The notes under the pieces were generated by a model. That model saw only the letters and a list, made by a program, of their open reading frames with translations, was not told where the DNA came from and ran no database searches. A stretch of DNA of 64,000 bases from Actinoplanes italicus (GTDB lineage: Bacteria > Actinomycetota > Actinomycetes > Mycobacteriales > Micromonosporaceae): assembly GCF_003001815.1 (NCBI RefSeq), contig NZ_PVMZ01000018.1, positions 186,001 to 250,000 on the forward strand. Direction: 5' to 3'. The position numbers and the translations under genes are program-made. Shown piece by piece: positions 33,273 to 41,729 of the stretch. Numbering within the stretch: the first letter of the stretch is position 1; each line of letters begins with the position of its first letter.

Positions 33273-33914
33273 TCAGAGCAGGCCGGCCTCACGGGCCAGG
33301 ATCGCCGCCTGCACCCGCGAACTGCACCCGAGTTTCGCCAGCACCCGCGACACGTGGGTCTTCGCGGTCGCCTCGGTGATCGTCAGCTCGGCCGCGAGCC
33401 CCGCGTTGGACAGGCCACGCCCGAGACCCGCCAGAACGTCCAGCTCGCGGGCGGTCAACTCGCCGAGCGACGGCGGCGCCGGCCGGGACGGCAACGGCGT
33501 CGCCACGAACGCCGTGAGCAGACGCCGCGTCACCTCCGGCGCGAGGAACCCGTCCCCGGCCGCGACCCGCCGGACCGCGTCGACCAGCGCCGACGGCTCC
33601 ACCGACTTCAGCAGGAATCCGGCCGCACCGGCGCGCAGCGCGCCGAACAGGTACTCGTCGAGGTCGAATGTGGTCAGGATCAGCACGTCGGCGAGCCCCG
33701 CGGCCGTGATCTCGCGGGTGGCCTGGATGCCGTCGGTGCCGGGCATCCGGATGTCCATCAGCACCACGTCAGGCCGCAGCGCGGCGGCCTGCCGGACAGC
33801 GATCGCGCCGTCAGCGGCCTCCCCCACCACCTCGACGTCGTCGGCCTGTTCCAGCATGAGCCGCATCCCGGCCCGGATCGCCGAGTGGTCGTCGGCGACC
33901 AGCACCCGGATCAT
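33273..33914 (-). CDS. NarL/FixJ-type response regulator
   Basis: 213 residues. The receiver has Asp-Asp at 8-9, the phospho-acceptor in VVLMDIRMPG (about 54) and Lys in FLLKS (about 104). The C-terminal LuxR-type HTH (ELTARELDVLAGLGRGLSNAGLAAELTI) binds DNA. The ATG overlaps the stop of the histidine kinase gene by 4 nt; the pair forms one two-component system. Signal unknown. Confidence 0.95.
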   Translation of the reverse strand: MIRVLVADDHSAIRAGMRLMLEQADDVEVVGEAADGAIAVRQAAALRPDVVLMDIRMPGTDGIQATREITAAGLADVLILTTFDLDEYLFGALRAGAAGFLLKSVEPSALVDAVRRVAAGDGFLAPEVTRRLLTAFVATPLPSRPAPPSLGELTARELDVLAGLGRGLSNAGLAAELTITEATAKTHVSRVLAKLGCSSRVQAAILAREAGLL

Positions 33915-35035
33915 GCGGCGCTCGCCGGGAGGCTCGCGTGGACCGTCCAGCGGTCACCGTCGCGGGCGGCGGTCAGTTCCCCGCCGAGCAGGGCGGCCCG
34001 CTCCCGGATCGACCACAGCCCGGTGCCCGCGCTCAGCGCCCGATGGTCGAGATCCGCCCTGGTCAGGGTGTTGCTGACGGTGACCGCGATCCGGTCGCCC
34101 TCCGGCTGCACGTCGAGGCTGACCTCGGAGCCGGGTGCGTGCTTGCCGGCGTTCGTCAACGCTTCCCGCACGATCCCGTAGACGGTGTGCGCCACCACGA
34201 CCGGGATCCCGGAGACGTCCCCGGCGCGTACGTCGACGCGCAGCCCGCCCGCGGTCGCGGCGGCCACCAGGTCGGGGAGCCGGTCGAGGCCGCCGGGCAG
34301 TACGGCGTCCTTGCGCCCGGTGTCGTCGCGAAGCAGCAGGATCATCGAGCGCATCTCCTCCAGAGCGGCCAGGCTGCTCGTGCGCACGGCCTTCAGCGCG
34401 GCCCGGTCGCGGGCCTCGTCGGGCGGCATCGCGAGCGCGGCGCCGGAGTGCATGGCCGTGGTGGCCAGGTGCGCGGCGATGACGTCGTGCAGGTCACGGG
34501 CCATGGAAGTACGTTCCGCGGCGACCGCCTCGCGGGCGGTGCGTTCGGCGTCGAGGGACACGAGCTGGTGCTGCTGGCGCAGGTTGGCGGCCCACCACAG
34601 CGGCACGAACAGCAGTGCCGTCAGCTGCAGCCAGACGAACACGGCGATCCGGATCTCACCGGCGGCCAGACCGCCGACCACGCCGGCCGTTCCGATCGCC
34701 ACGAAGACCACGCTGGTCACGATGTTGCGGGCCCGTGCCGAGGCGTACCGGCCGACCGAGAACAGCAGGTCGAACAGCACCAGGACGAACGCGATGCTGC
34801 CGCCGAGCGCCATGTCGGCGGAGAAGGCGACGAGGCCGGCGCCGAGCGCGATCATCGGACGGCGCTGCCGGCCCAGCATGATGAGGCACCCGGCGGCCAG
34901 CGGCAGCGTGTGCCACCAGTCGGACAGGCCGGGCAGCAGTTCCGGGATGTCCCACACGTCGGTGAGGCCGACCCCGTTGAGCACCAGGCCGATGCCGAGG
35001 TTGGCGGCGGGAGTGGCCAGGTTCCGCACGTTCAC
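33911..35035 (-). CDS. Membrane histidine kinase (HisKA_3)
   Basis: 374 residues, GTG start. Five or six N-terminal membrane helices (12-160), then a HisKA_3 dimerisation helix with the phospho-acceptor His in MARDLHDVIAAHL, and an ATPase domain (N-box VREALTNAGKHA, G-box GTGLWSIRERAALLGG). Typical of NarX/DesK-like sensors that read membrane state or cell-envelope stress. Coupled to the response regulator. Divergent from the GAP-family gene, a probable target. Confidence 0.94.
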   Translation of the reverse strand: MNVRNLATPAANLGIGLVLNGVGLTDVWDIPELLPGLSDWWHTLPLAAGCLIMLGRQRRPMIALGAGLVAFSADMALGGSIAFVLVLFDLLFSVGRYASARARNIVTSVVFVAIGTAGVVGGLAAGEIRIAVFVWLQLTALLFVPLWWAANLRQQHQLVSLDAERTAREAVAAERTSMARDLHDVIAAHLATTAMHSGAALAMPPDEARDRAALKAVRTSSLAALEEMRSMILLLRDDTGRKDAVLPGGLDRLPDLVAAATAGGLRVDVRAGDVSGIPVVVAHTVYGIVREALTNAGKHAPGSEVSLDVQPEGDRIAVTVSNTLTRADLDHRALSAGTGLWSIRERAALLGGELTAARDGDRWTVHASLPASAA

Positions 35036-35153
35036 GCCGCCATCCCATCATGTCGGCGATCACCGTGGCGTCCGCCTAAAGTTGTAGGCCGCGGCCGGAC
35101 GCACATCGTTGGTTCGACGCGCGCGGGGGCGGGTCTCGTCCACCGTGAGGGGT

Positions 35154-35849
35154 ATGGATGCCGCCCTCGTAGCCTCACTGGCCGTTCTCGCGCTGATCGA
35201 CTCCACCAGTTTCGGAACCCTGCTGATCCCGATCTGGCTGCTGCTCCATCCGGGCCCGGTGCGTTCCGCTCGCATTCTGATCTTTCTCGGTACGGTCGCC
35301 GCGTTCTACTTCGCGCTGGGCCTGGTCGTGTCGCTCGGTGCCGGCGCGTTCCTCCCGCAGATCTCGGCGTTCCTGGACACCCGCCCGGTGCAGTGGGCGC
35401 AGCTGGTTCTCGGTGTGGCGCTGTTCTTCTACAGCTTCGTGATGGGGCGGAACCGGAAGAAGGGCGAGCGGACCGGCATGCAGCGGTGGCGGGAGCGGGC
35501 TCTGAACGACGAGGGCGGGGCGCTGCCACTGGCCGGGCTGGCACTGACGGCCGCCGCGGTGGAGGTGGGCACGATGTTGCCGTACATCGCCGCGATCGGC
35601 CTGATCACGACGGCGCAGCTGCCCGTCGCCACGGTCGCCGTGACACTGGCGGGTTACTGCCTGCTGATGATCGTGCCGGCGCTGGCGCTGCTGACCGTCC
35701 GGCTGGCCGCCGGGAAGCGGATCGAACCGGTGCTGGCCCGGATCAGCGAGTGGATGACCAACAGCGAGACGCTGGCCTGGATCGTCGGCATCGTCGGATT
35801 CCTGCTGGCCCGGGACGCGGCCGTGAAACTGGCCTTCCTGAACCCGTGA
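35154..35849 (+). CDS. GAP-family membrane protein (LysE-like, Sap)
   Basis: 231 residues with six membrane helices. The start LVASLAVLALIDSTSFGTLLIPIWLLL and the TAAAVEVGTMLPYIAAIGLI segment are the recognisable marks of the GAP/Sap family, mycobacterial relatives of which export glycopeptidolipids. GTGAGGGGT precedes the ATG. It is divergent from the two-component operon. Confidence 0.88.
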   Translation: MDAALVASLAVLALIDSTSFGTLLIPIWLLLHPGPVRSARILIFLGTVAAFYFALGLVVSLGAGAFLPQISAFLDTRPVQWAQLVLGVALFFYSFVMGRNRKKGERTGMQRWRERALNDEGGALPLAGLALTAAAVEVGTMLPYIAAIGLITTAQLPVATVAVTLAGYCLLMIVPALALLTVRLAAGKRIEPVLARISEWMTNSETLAWIVGIVGFLLARDAAVKLAFLNP

Positions 35850-35890
35850 AATTGTAGCCGCGCACTCACGCAATGGCGTCGTCAGTCCCT

Positions 35891-35918
35891 TTGGTAAAGG
35901 GGCGAGCGACGCTATACC
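35891..35918 (+). promoter_or_regulatory. SigA-type promoter, TTGGTA-N16-TATACC
   Basis: A -35 TTGGTA at 35891-35896 and a -10 TATACC at 35913-35918, 16 bp apart, in a short AT-richer stretch. The -35 lies in the hairpin CCCTTT-GGT-AAAGGG (35887-35901), which may also end the preceding GAP gene. It would drive the HhH/OmpA pair. Confidence 0.45.
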
Positions 35919-35984
35919 ATGATCATGTCGTGGCGGTCCGCAACGCGGGAAACCGCTGTCTTCCACGCGTTTCCGGAGGTCAGC

Positions 35985-36512
35985 GTGGCCTGGTTCGTCG
36001 GCCAGTCCCTCGTCGTCATCGCGCTCGCATTCCTTCTCGGTGTGATTGCGGGACGCCTTTCCGTGAAACCTCGGGAAAATGTCGCCCCAACGACGCCCCC
36101 TGTCCACGAAGATGTGGAGCGCATCGAGGGAATCAGTACGGAACTGGCGAATGCACTGCGTGCTGCCGGTATTCGGACCTTCGCCGATCTGGCGGAATGC
36201 GACGACGACACGAAACGGGCCGCGATCAGTGCCGCAGGACTCCGTTCCGCGCCGAATCTCAGCACCTGGAGCCGTCAGGCACGCCTGCTCGCCGATGGCG
36301 ACGAGGCCGCGTTCACCGCGCTGACCGCCCGCCTGGCCGCCGCCCGTGAGACAGCCACCGCCCGCCAGACAGCCGCAGCCCGTCAGACGGCCGCCGCCTC
36401 ACCACGAGGCCGCCGCCCGAGCCCGCGGCCCCGCCCGCCGGCGCCGGAGGAAGAGCCGCCCCCGGACCAGCCGCCCTCGGAGCACGCGACGTCGGAGCGT
36501 GCGACCCGATGA
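35985..36512 (+). CDS. Membrane-anchored helix-hairpin-helix protein
   Basis: 175 residues from GTG 35985, chosen because a GGAGG ribosome-binding site sits 5 nt upstream. One membrane helix at 1-24 (FVGQSLVVIALAFLLGVIAG), a linker, then an HhH/DUF4332-like domain at about 42-90 (DVERIEGISTELANALRAAGIRTFADLAEC). HhH domains of this group recognise DNA or protein non-specifically. The tail is Pro/Arg/Glu-rich and repetitive (ARQTAAARQTAAA). Its stop overlaps the start of the OmpA-like gene by 4 nt. Confidence 0.8.
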   Translation: MAWFVGQSLVVIALAFLLGVIAGRLSVKPRENVAPTTPPVHEDVERIEGISTELANALRAAGIRTFADLAECDDDTKRAAISAAGLRSAPNLSTWSRQARLLADGDEAAFTALTARLAAARETATARQTAAARQTAAASPRGRRPSPRPRPPAPEEEPPPDQPPSEHATSERATR

Positions 36513-37216
36513 GCCGCCGCATCGCCCTCGGCCTCACCGTGCTGTTCGCACTGGCCGCCGTCATCGCGGGCCAGCTCGGCCCCAACCGGCAGCGGATCGA
36601 GGCCGATCTGACCCGTCGTGCCACAGCGGCTCTGGTCGCGGCCGGTCAGCCGGACACGCGCGTCACCTTCATCGGCCGGGACGGCCTGGTCGTGACGTCC
36701 GCGCCGCTGTCGGCCCGCGCCCACGACGTGGTCGCGGCGGTCGACGGCGTCCGCGCGGTACGGACCCGCGTGGTAGTCACGCAGACCATCCCCGACCGGA
36801 CGCAGCCGAGCGTGCGGCGCGTGACCGAGCGCGTCAGGGCTGCCCTGGCCGCCGGTGTCGCCGACACCCGGCTGCGGCGGGAGCTCGCCGCCGTACCCCC
36901 GCTGGTGTTCGAAACCGGCGAAGCCGGACTGACCGCCGAGTCCCGAGCCGCACTGCAAAGGACGGCGGCCCTGCTCGGACAGCACCCGCACGCCCGGATC
37001 CGCGTCGAGGGCCACACCGACTCCCGCGGCGGAAGTCAGACGAACCTGGCCCTGAGCCGCGTTCGCGCCGACGCGGTCCGCGCTGCCTTGGAGGAGCTGG
37101 GCGTGCCCACCGACCGGATGACGGTGACCGGCTACGGCGAGGCCCGCCCGAGGGTCCCGAACGACACCCCGGCACACCGAGCCGAGAACCGCCGCGTAGA
37201 ACTGACCGCCCTCTGA
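36509..37216 (+). CDS. OmpA-family peptidoglycan-binding protein
   Basis: 235 residues. A signal/anchor at 5-22, a BON-like region at about 28-95 (RIEADLTRRATAALVAAGQPDTRVTFIGRDGLV), then the OmpA domain with VFETGEAGLTAESRAAL, HPHARIRVEGHTDSRGGS and LALSRVRADAVRAALEELG. Residues that bind diaminopimelate (Asp in HTDSRG, Arg in LSRVRA) are present. It is anchored to the membrane and probably touches the wall. Coupled to the HhH gene. It resembles ArfA-like proteins. Confidence 0.9.
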   Translation: MSRRIALGLTVLFALAAVIAGQLGPNRQRIEADLTRRATAALVAAGQPDTRVTFIGRDGLVVTSAPLSARAHDVVAAVDGVRAVRTRVVVTQTIPDRTQPSVRRVTERVRAALAAGVADTRLRRELAAVPPLVFETGEAGLTAESRAALQRTAALLGQHPHARIRVEGHTDSRGGSQTNLALSRVRADAVRAALEELGVPTDRMTVTGYGEARPRVPNDTPAHRAENRRVELTAL

Positions 37217-37224
37217 TCCAGCTG

Positions 37225-39144
37225 TCAGGAGGTGGCGATGTGGGAGGCGGTCCGGGAGGCCAGGGCCATGATGGTGATCATCGGGTTGGTCCCGGACGGG
37301 GTCGGGAACGCCGACGCGTCACCGATCCACACGCCGGGCGTGTCGTGCAGCTCGCCACGAGGGTCGGCGACACTGGTCGCCGGGTCGGTACCCATCCGGC
37401 AGCTGCCCATCTGGTGCGCCGAGAAGAGCGTCGCGCCCCCGGCCGAGAGCGGCAACCGCCGCGCCGCCGCGATGTAGGCGTCCAGGTCCTCGCCCTGCCT
37501 CCAGGCGCCGAAACCGGCCGCGAACACCTGGATGGCCCGCGCCCCGCCCGCGTGGTGCAGCCGGATCTGCGCCTCGAGGGCCCGCTGCGAGTTGCGGACG
37601 TCCAGTTCGTCGGTGAGGTCGTACCAGGCCACGGTGTTCCCGGCCGGGTCGAGCGTGACCGAGCCGTGCCCACGGTCGCGGATCAGGCCGATGTACGAGC
37701 CGTAGCCGCGATACTTCGACATCGCCTCCTTGTGCTCGGCGGGCGAGGTGAACGGCACCGACGACGCGCCGAGCCCGGGGGCGTACTGCACGCTCTCCAT
37801 CAGGAACCCGTGCCCGTCCTCGACGTCCGCGAACTCGTTGACCAGCCCGGCCTGCGGCGGCCCCCACCACGCGCGCATGTCGTCGCCGTAGTCACCCATG
37901 GTGACGGTGCACGGGTGCAGCCGCAGATACTTCCCGGCCGCCGGCCCGCCGATCCCGGAGCGCAGCAGCACGCCGGGTGACTCGAGGGCGCCGGCAGCCA
38001 CGACGACGGACGGGGCGCGGACCGTCACGGTGGCGCTGTCGGTGCCGTCCTCGCTGGTCCAGTGCCCGACGGCACCGGCGGCGCGTCCGCCGGACACCAG
38101 GATCCGGTCCACCCGGCAGCCGTCGACGATCCGGGCTCCGTGCTCCTCGGCCGCGGGCTCCAGGTAGACCTTGAGGGTCGACTGTTTCGCCCCGGAGCGG
38201 TCGCCGAAACCGAGGTAGCCGGCGGCCGCGGCGTCGTGGCGTTTCTCGTCCCAGTTGCGGAAGATCGTGGCGAACGACCAGCCCAGTTTCTCGGCGCCGC
38301 GCTGCATGGCCTCGTGGACTCCGTTGAACTCCGAGCACCGGCCGGTCACCGAGAGCTCCCGCCAGACGGCGTCGAGGTGGTGGTCGAACGACGGGGTCGC
38401 GAGGTCGGTGAGACCGTGCTCGGCGGCCCACTCCCGCCGTACCCCATCCCTGGTCTTGAGGCAGTTGGTCCAGTTGATCACGGTGCCTCCGCCGAGCCCG
38501 GCGCCGGCCACCAGGTTGATGTTCATGTCGCCCGTCGGCGTCGGGCCGCCACGCCAGTAGGACGCCTGGTAGGCGGGGAGTTCGAGCTGGTGGAAGTCTT
38601 CCTCGGTGCGGTACCGGCCGGCCTCCAGGACCACCACCCGGGCGCCTCCGGCGGCGAGCCGCCCGGCGATCAGACCGCCTCCGGCACCGGATCCGATCAC
38701 CACGACGTCGGCGTCCAGCTCCAGGTCTCCGGCCGGTTTCAAAGTCGCGATGGTACGGCCACGCGCGGCCGCCGAACCGATCGGTCCGGGATAGCCGAGC
38801 CGGGTCCAGTTGGGGTTCCGGCCGTCCGCACCGGGCATCCCGTAGACCATCAGCAGAATCATGCTGACCAGCGGCCCGGTCTCGGGAATGGCCCGGAGCA
38901 GCTGCTCGCGGGCCGCCTGCGGCGCGGTCCGGAAGCCGTTGGCGTCGAGAGCGTCGAAAAGTGCGCCGAAACCCTGCTGATGCTCGGCGGGCATGGCCGC
39001 GATGAGAGCGAGGACGCCCTGGTCGGCACCGGTGTCGGTGGCGCGGCGGGCCCAGAATCCGTCGCTGTCGCCGGGGTGTTCGATCGAGGGGACCACGGTG
39101 TCGCAGAGCAGGCGAAGGACGTCGATCTGAGTCGGAGTGAGCAT
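37225..39144 (-). CDS. GMC-family FAD oxidoreductase (long-chain alcohol type)
   Basis: 639 residues from ATG 39144, with AGGAGG 9 nt upstream. The N-terminal 120 residues form a helical region like gluconate 2-dehydrogenase subunit 3. The FAD motif VIGSGAGGGLIAGRLA follows near residue 135, then the GAGLGGGTVINWTN loop and the C-terminal FSAHQMGSCRMG and GTNPMITIMALA active-site regions typical of the group. The architecture matches long-chain fatty alcohol oxidases. Faces an enoyl-CoA hydratase across a palindrome, so a lipid-degradation role is likely. Confidence 0.93.
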   Translation of the reverse strand: MLTPTQIDVLRLLCDTVVPSIEHPGDSDGFWARRATDTGADQGVLALIAAMPAEHQQGFGALFDALDANGFRTAPQAAREQLLRAIPETGPLVSMILLMVYGMPGADGRNPNWTRLGYPGPIGSAAARGRTIATLKPAGDLELDADVVVIGSGAGGGLIAGRLAAGGARVVVLEAGRYRTEEDFHQLELPAYQASYWRGGPTPTGDMNINLVAGAGLGGGTVINWTNCLKTRDGVRREWAAEHGLTDLATPSFDHHLDAVWRELSVTGRCSEFNGVHEAMQRGAEKLGWSFATIFRNWDEKRHDAAAAGYLGFGDRSGAKQSTLKVYLEPAAEEHGARIVDGCRVDRILVSGGRAAGAVGHWTSEDGTDSATVTVRAPSVVVAAGALESPGVLLRSGIGGPAAGKYLRLHPCTVTMGDYGDDMRAWWGPPQAGLVNEFADVEDGHGFLMESVQYAPGLGASSVPFTSPAEHKEAMSKYRGYGSYIGLIRDRGHGSVTLDPAGNTVAWYDLTDELDVRNSQRALEAQIRLHHAGGARAIQVFAAGFGAWRQGEDLDAYIAAARRLPLSAGGATLFSAHQMGSCRMGTDPATSVADPRGELHDTPGVWIGDASAFPTPSGTNPMITIMALASRTASHIATS

Positions 39145-39181
39145 GATGCGGGCCTCCTGCTTCGGTGGAGAAGTGCCCACA

Positions 39182-39201
39182 ATGTAAATCCAGATTCACA
39201 T
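39182..39201. promoter_or_regulatory. 20-bp palindrome between GMC oxidoreductase and enoyl-CoA hydratase
   Basis: ATGTAAATCC/AGATTCACAT matches at 8 of 10 positions per arm. AT-rich and placed between divergent start codons; it fits a TetR or GntR-type dimer operator that could coordinate both genes. No regulator gene is adjacent. Confidence 0.5.
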
Positions 39202-39259
39202 CGGGAACAGGCCTCTTCCTGCCGATCATGCTGTTCTCCGAGCGTGCGACGATGAGCCG

Positions 39260-40021
39260 GTGGATCTATCGGTCTCGGTTTCCGACGGTGTGGCCCGCCT
39301 CGAGCTGCGGCGTCCGCCCGCCAATCATTTCGACGAGGCGCTGATCGGGCAGGTCGTCGACGCGGCGCTCACCCTCGACGACGACCCGGCCTGCCGGGTG
39401 ATCGTGCTGGCGTCGGAGGGCAGGCACTTCTGCGCCGGCGCGGATTTCGGCGGCGGCGACTTCGCGCGCGATCACGTGGCCGCGGCGGAGCGGCTCTACC
39501 GGCGGGCGGCGCAACTGTTCGACGTGCGTACGCCGATCGTGGCGGCCGTGCAGGGCACCGCGGTCGGCGGTGGACTCGGCCTGGCGTGCGCGGCCGACTT
39601 CCGGGTGGCCGAGCCGTCGACGCGGTTCGTGGCGAACTTCGCCCGGCTCGGCTTCCATCAGGGGTTCGGCACGAGCGTCACGCTGCCGGAGATCGTCGGG
39701 CGGCAGGCCGCCGCCGACATGCTGCTGACCGGCCGGCGGATCGACGGCGCGGAGGCGATGCGGATCGGTCTGGCCGACCGGCTGGCCGAGCCGGGCCGGC
39801 TGCATGAGACGGCGCGGGCACTGGCGGCGGAGATCGCGGCGTCGGCGCCGCTGGCGGTCCGGTCGATCCGGGCGACGCTGCGGGCGGGGCTGGCCGACCG
39901 GGTGCGGGCCGCCCTGGACCACGAACTCGCCGAGCAGAAGATCCACTGGGCGACGCGGGACAGCGCCGAGGGCATCGCCGCGAGCCTGGAGCGCCGTCCA
40001 CCGGTCTTCCACGGAGAATGA
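39260..40021 (+). CDS. Enoyl-CoA hydratase/isomerase
   Basis: 253 residues, GTG start. Crotonase fold with oxyanion residues in HFCAGADFGG and GTAVGGGLGLACAADF. The usual catalytic Glu region (E-x-x-x-G-x-x-P) is replaced: ANFARLGFHQGF lacks a clear catalytic Glu, so isomerase or another crotonase activity is possible. It is divergent from the alcohol-oxidase-type GMC enzyme, suggesting a shared fatty-acid or aliphatic catabolism role. Confidence 0.9.
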   Translation: MDLSVSVSDGVARLELRRPPANHFDEALIGQVVDAALTLDDDPACRVIVLASEGRHFCAGADFGGGDFARDHVAAAERLYRRAAQLFDVRTPIVAAVQGTAVGGGLGLACAADFRVAEPSTRFVANFARLGFHQGFGTSVTLPEIVGRQAAADMLLTGRRIDGAEAMRIGLADRLAEPGRLHETARALAAEIAASAPLAVRSIRATLRAGLADRVRAALDHELAEQKIHWATRDSAEGIAASLERRPPVFHGE

Positions 40022-40044
40022 GCTGTTAAGAAGACCGCAACTTC

Positions 40045-40058
40045 TGCAAGGACTTGCA
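40045..40058. promoter_or_regulatory. TGCAAGGACTTGCA operator-like repeat
   Basis: Inverted arms TGCAAG/CTTGCA around GA, with a further CTTG 12 bp on, in the AT-richer stretch before the cysteine-rich secreted protein. It resembles the TTGCA-containing operators of actinomycete MalR-type (LacI) regulators. Whether such a regulator acts here is inference. Confidence 0.35.
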
Positions 40059-40114
40059 AAGAGCTTGATCCATATTAGGCTGTCGGGGTCACATCGCCCC
40101 TTTTCAGGAGAGCT

Positions 40115-40675
40115 ATGCGTTCGCGCTCTGTCAGCAAGTTCTTTCTCGCCTTGCTCGTGGGCCTCGCCGGCGTTCTGGCGGTCGGCGGACCGGCCTCCGC
40201 GTCGCCGCCCCCGCCCACCGATCTCGGCGGGCTCGACCTGGGCGCCTACTGCCGGTCGATCGGCTACACGGACGCCACCCTCACCGGGTCCACCGCCTAC
40301 GACTGGCACTGCGTCAGCGGCGACCGTGAGGGCGACCTCTCGTTCGACGCGGCCTGCAAGTCGGCGTATGCCTCCGAGCACGCCGTCGACCGCATCGCCG
40401 ACTTCCACGACCCGGCGTCGGTGCGGTGCTGGCTGGTCCAGCCGGACGTCGTCACGCCCCGCTTCGCCGAGTACTGCACCGGCAAGGGCTACAGCGACGC
40501 CGCGCTGCTCGGCACCACGGTGTACGACTGGCACTGCGTCCAGTACAGCCGGGCCGGCCCGACCTACTACGACATCGACGTGGCGGCGGCCTGCACCGAG
40601 CTGACGCACGGCTACGCCAAGCTGAACCGCTTCGTGAACTTCTACGACGCGTCCACCTGGCAGTGCCGGGTCTGA
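40115..40675 (+). CDS. Secreted protein with a duplicated four-cysteine domain
   Basis: 186 residues. Signal peptide at 1-30 (FFLALLVGLAGVLAVGG, cleavage after ASA). Two homologous domains follow: AYCRSIGYTDATLTGSTAYDWHCV...AACKSAY...RIADFHDPASVRCWL and EYCTGKGYSDAALLGTTVYDWHCV...AACTEL...RFVNFYDASTWQCRV. Each has four cysteines in the same places, so two disulfides per domain are likely, and the YDWHCV core is identical. A ribosome-binding site (AGGAGA) precedes the ATG. Extracellular, function unknown; carbohydrate binding is conceivable. Ends 1 bp before the stop of the convergent modC gene. Confidence 0.85.
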   Translation: MRSRSVSKFFLALLVGLAGVLAVGGPASASPPPPTDLGGLDLGAYCRSIGYTDATLTGSTAYDWHCVSGDREGDLSFDAACKSAYASEHAVDRIADFHDPASVRCWLVQPDVVTPRFAEYCTGKGYSDAALLGTTVYDWHCVQYSRAGPTYYDIDVAAACTELTHGYAKLNRFVNFYDASTWQCRV

Positions 40676-40676
40676 T

Positions 40677-41729
40677 TCAGGCCCGATAGGCGCGGGTCTC
40701 GGCGGCCTTCACGGCCACCCAGAGTTCGCGGCCGGGTTCCAGATGCAGTTGGGCGGCGGCGGCCGGCGTGATGTCGGCCGCCACGCTTATCGGCCCGTCG
40801 AGCCGTACCCGCAGATTGTCTCCATGCCGTTGAACGTCGGCCAGCACCGCCGCCCAGGTGTTGCGTGGACTGCCCTCCGGCCGGTGCGGATGCAGCGCCA
40901 CCGCCGACGGCGGGAAGGCGACGAAGGCATCCCCCTCCACGGTGTCGGTACTGGTCAGCGCGAGCCCGTCGGCAATCGCGACGGAGTGCCCGTCCCCCCG
41001 CCCGCGATAGAGGTTGAGCCCGACCAGCCGGGCCACGTAGTCGGTGCGCGGCCGCGCCGTGATCGTCGCCGCGTCGCCCTCCTGCACCACCCGGCCCTCC
41101 TCCACGATCACGAGCCGGTCGGCGAGCACCAGCGCGTCGAGCGGATCGTGGGTGACCAGCAGCGTCGCCCCCGGGTGGGCGGCCAGGTGCCGCCGCAGCT
41201 CACCACGGGTCTCCAGCCGGGTCCGTGCGTCGAGGGCCGCGAGCGGCTCGTCGAGCAGCAGCAGCACCGGATCGACGGCCAGCGCCCGCGCCAGGGCGAC
41301 CCGCTGCGCCTGCCCGCCGGAGAGGTTGCGCGGTTTACGGCGGCCGTGCTCGGCGAGCCCGACGCGTTCCAGCCAGCGATCGGCGACCGCATGCGCCGAC
41401 CGGCGATCCATGCCGTGCCGCCGGGGCCCGAAGGCCACGTTGTCCCGGGCGCTGAGGTGCGGGAACAGCAGATAGTCCTGGAACACGACACCGATCGGCC
41501 GTTCCTCCGGCGGCAGCTCGCTGATGTCCCGGCCGTCCAGGACGAGGTGCCCGTCCTGAAGCGGTGCGAGACCGGCGAGGGCCCGCAGCGCCGTCGTCTT
41601 CCCGGCACCGTTCGGCCCGAGCAGCGCGACCGTCTCCCCCGGCTCGATCCGCAGGCCGATGTCGAGCCGGAACTCGCCGCGCCGCACCACCAGGCGCGCG
41701 TCGAGGAGCGTCACGGGGCTGTCAGCCAT
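40677..41729 (-). CDS. modC: Molybdate ABC transporter ATPase
   Basis: 350 residues. Walker A is LLGPNGAGKTTALRAL (about 35-45), the Q-loop VVFQDYLLFPHLS, the signature LSGGQAQRVALARAL, Walker B LLLLDEPLAALD, and the H-loop LLVTHD. A TOBE domain follows (about 280-350) for oxyanion binding. Its start overlaps the modB stop by 19 bp. It powers molybdate, or tungstate, uptake. Confidence 0.95.
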   Translation of the reverse strand: MADSPVTLLDARLVVRRGEFRLDIGLRIEPGETVALLGPNGAGKTTALRALAGLAPLQDGHLVLDGRDISELPPEERPIGVVFQDYLLFPHLSARDNVAFGPRRHGMDRRSAHAVADRWLERVGLAEHGRRKPRNLSGGQAQRVALARALAVDPVLLLLDEPLAALDARTRLETRGELRRHLAAHPGATLLVTHDPLDALVLADRLVIVEEGRVVQEGDAATITARPRTDYVARLVGLNLYRGRGDGHSVAIADGLALTSTDTVEGDAFVAFPPSAVALHPHRPEGSPRNTWAAVLADVQRHGDNLRVRLDGPISVAADITPAAAAQLHLEPGRELWVAVKAAETRAYRA

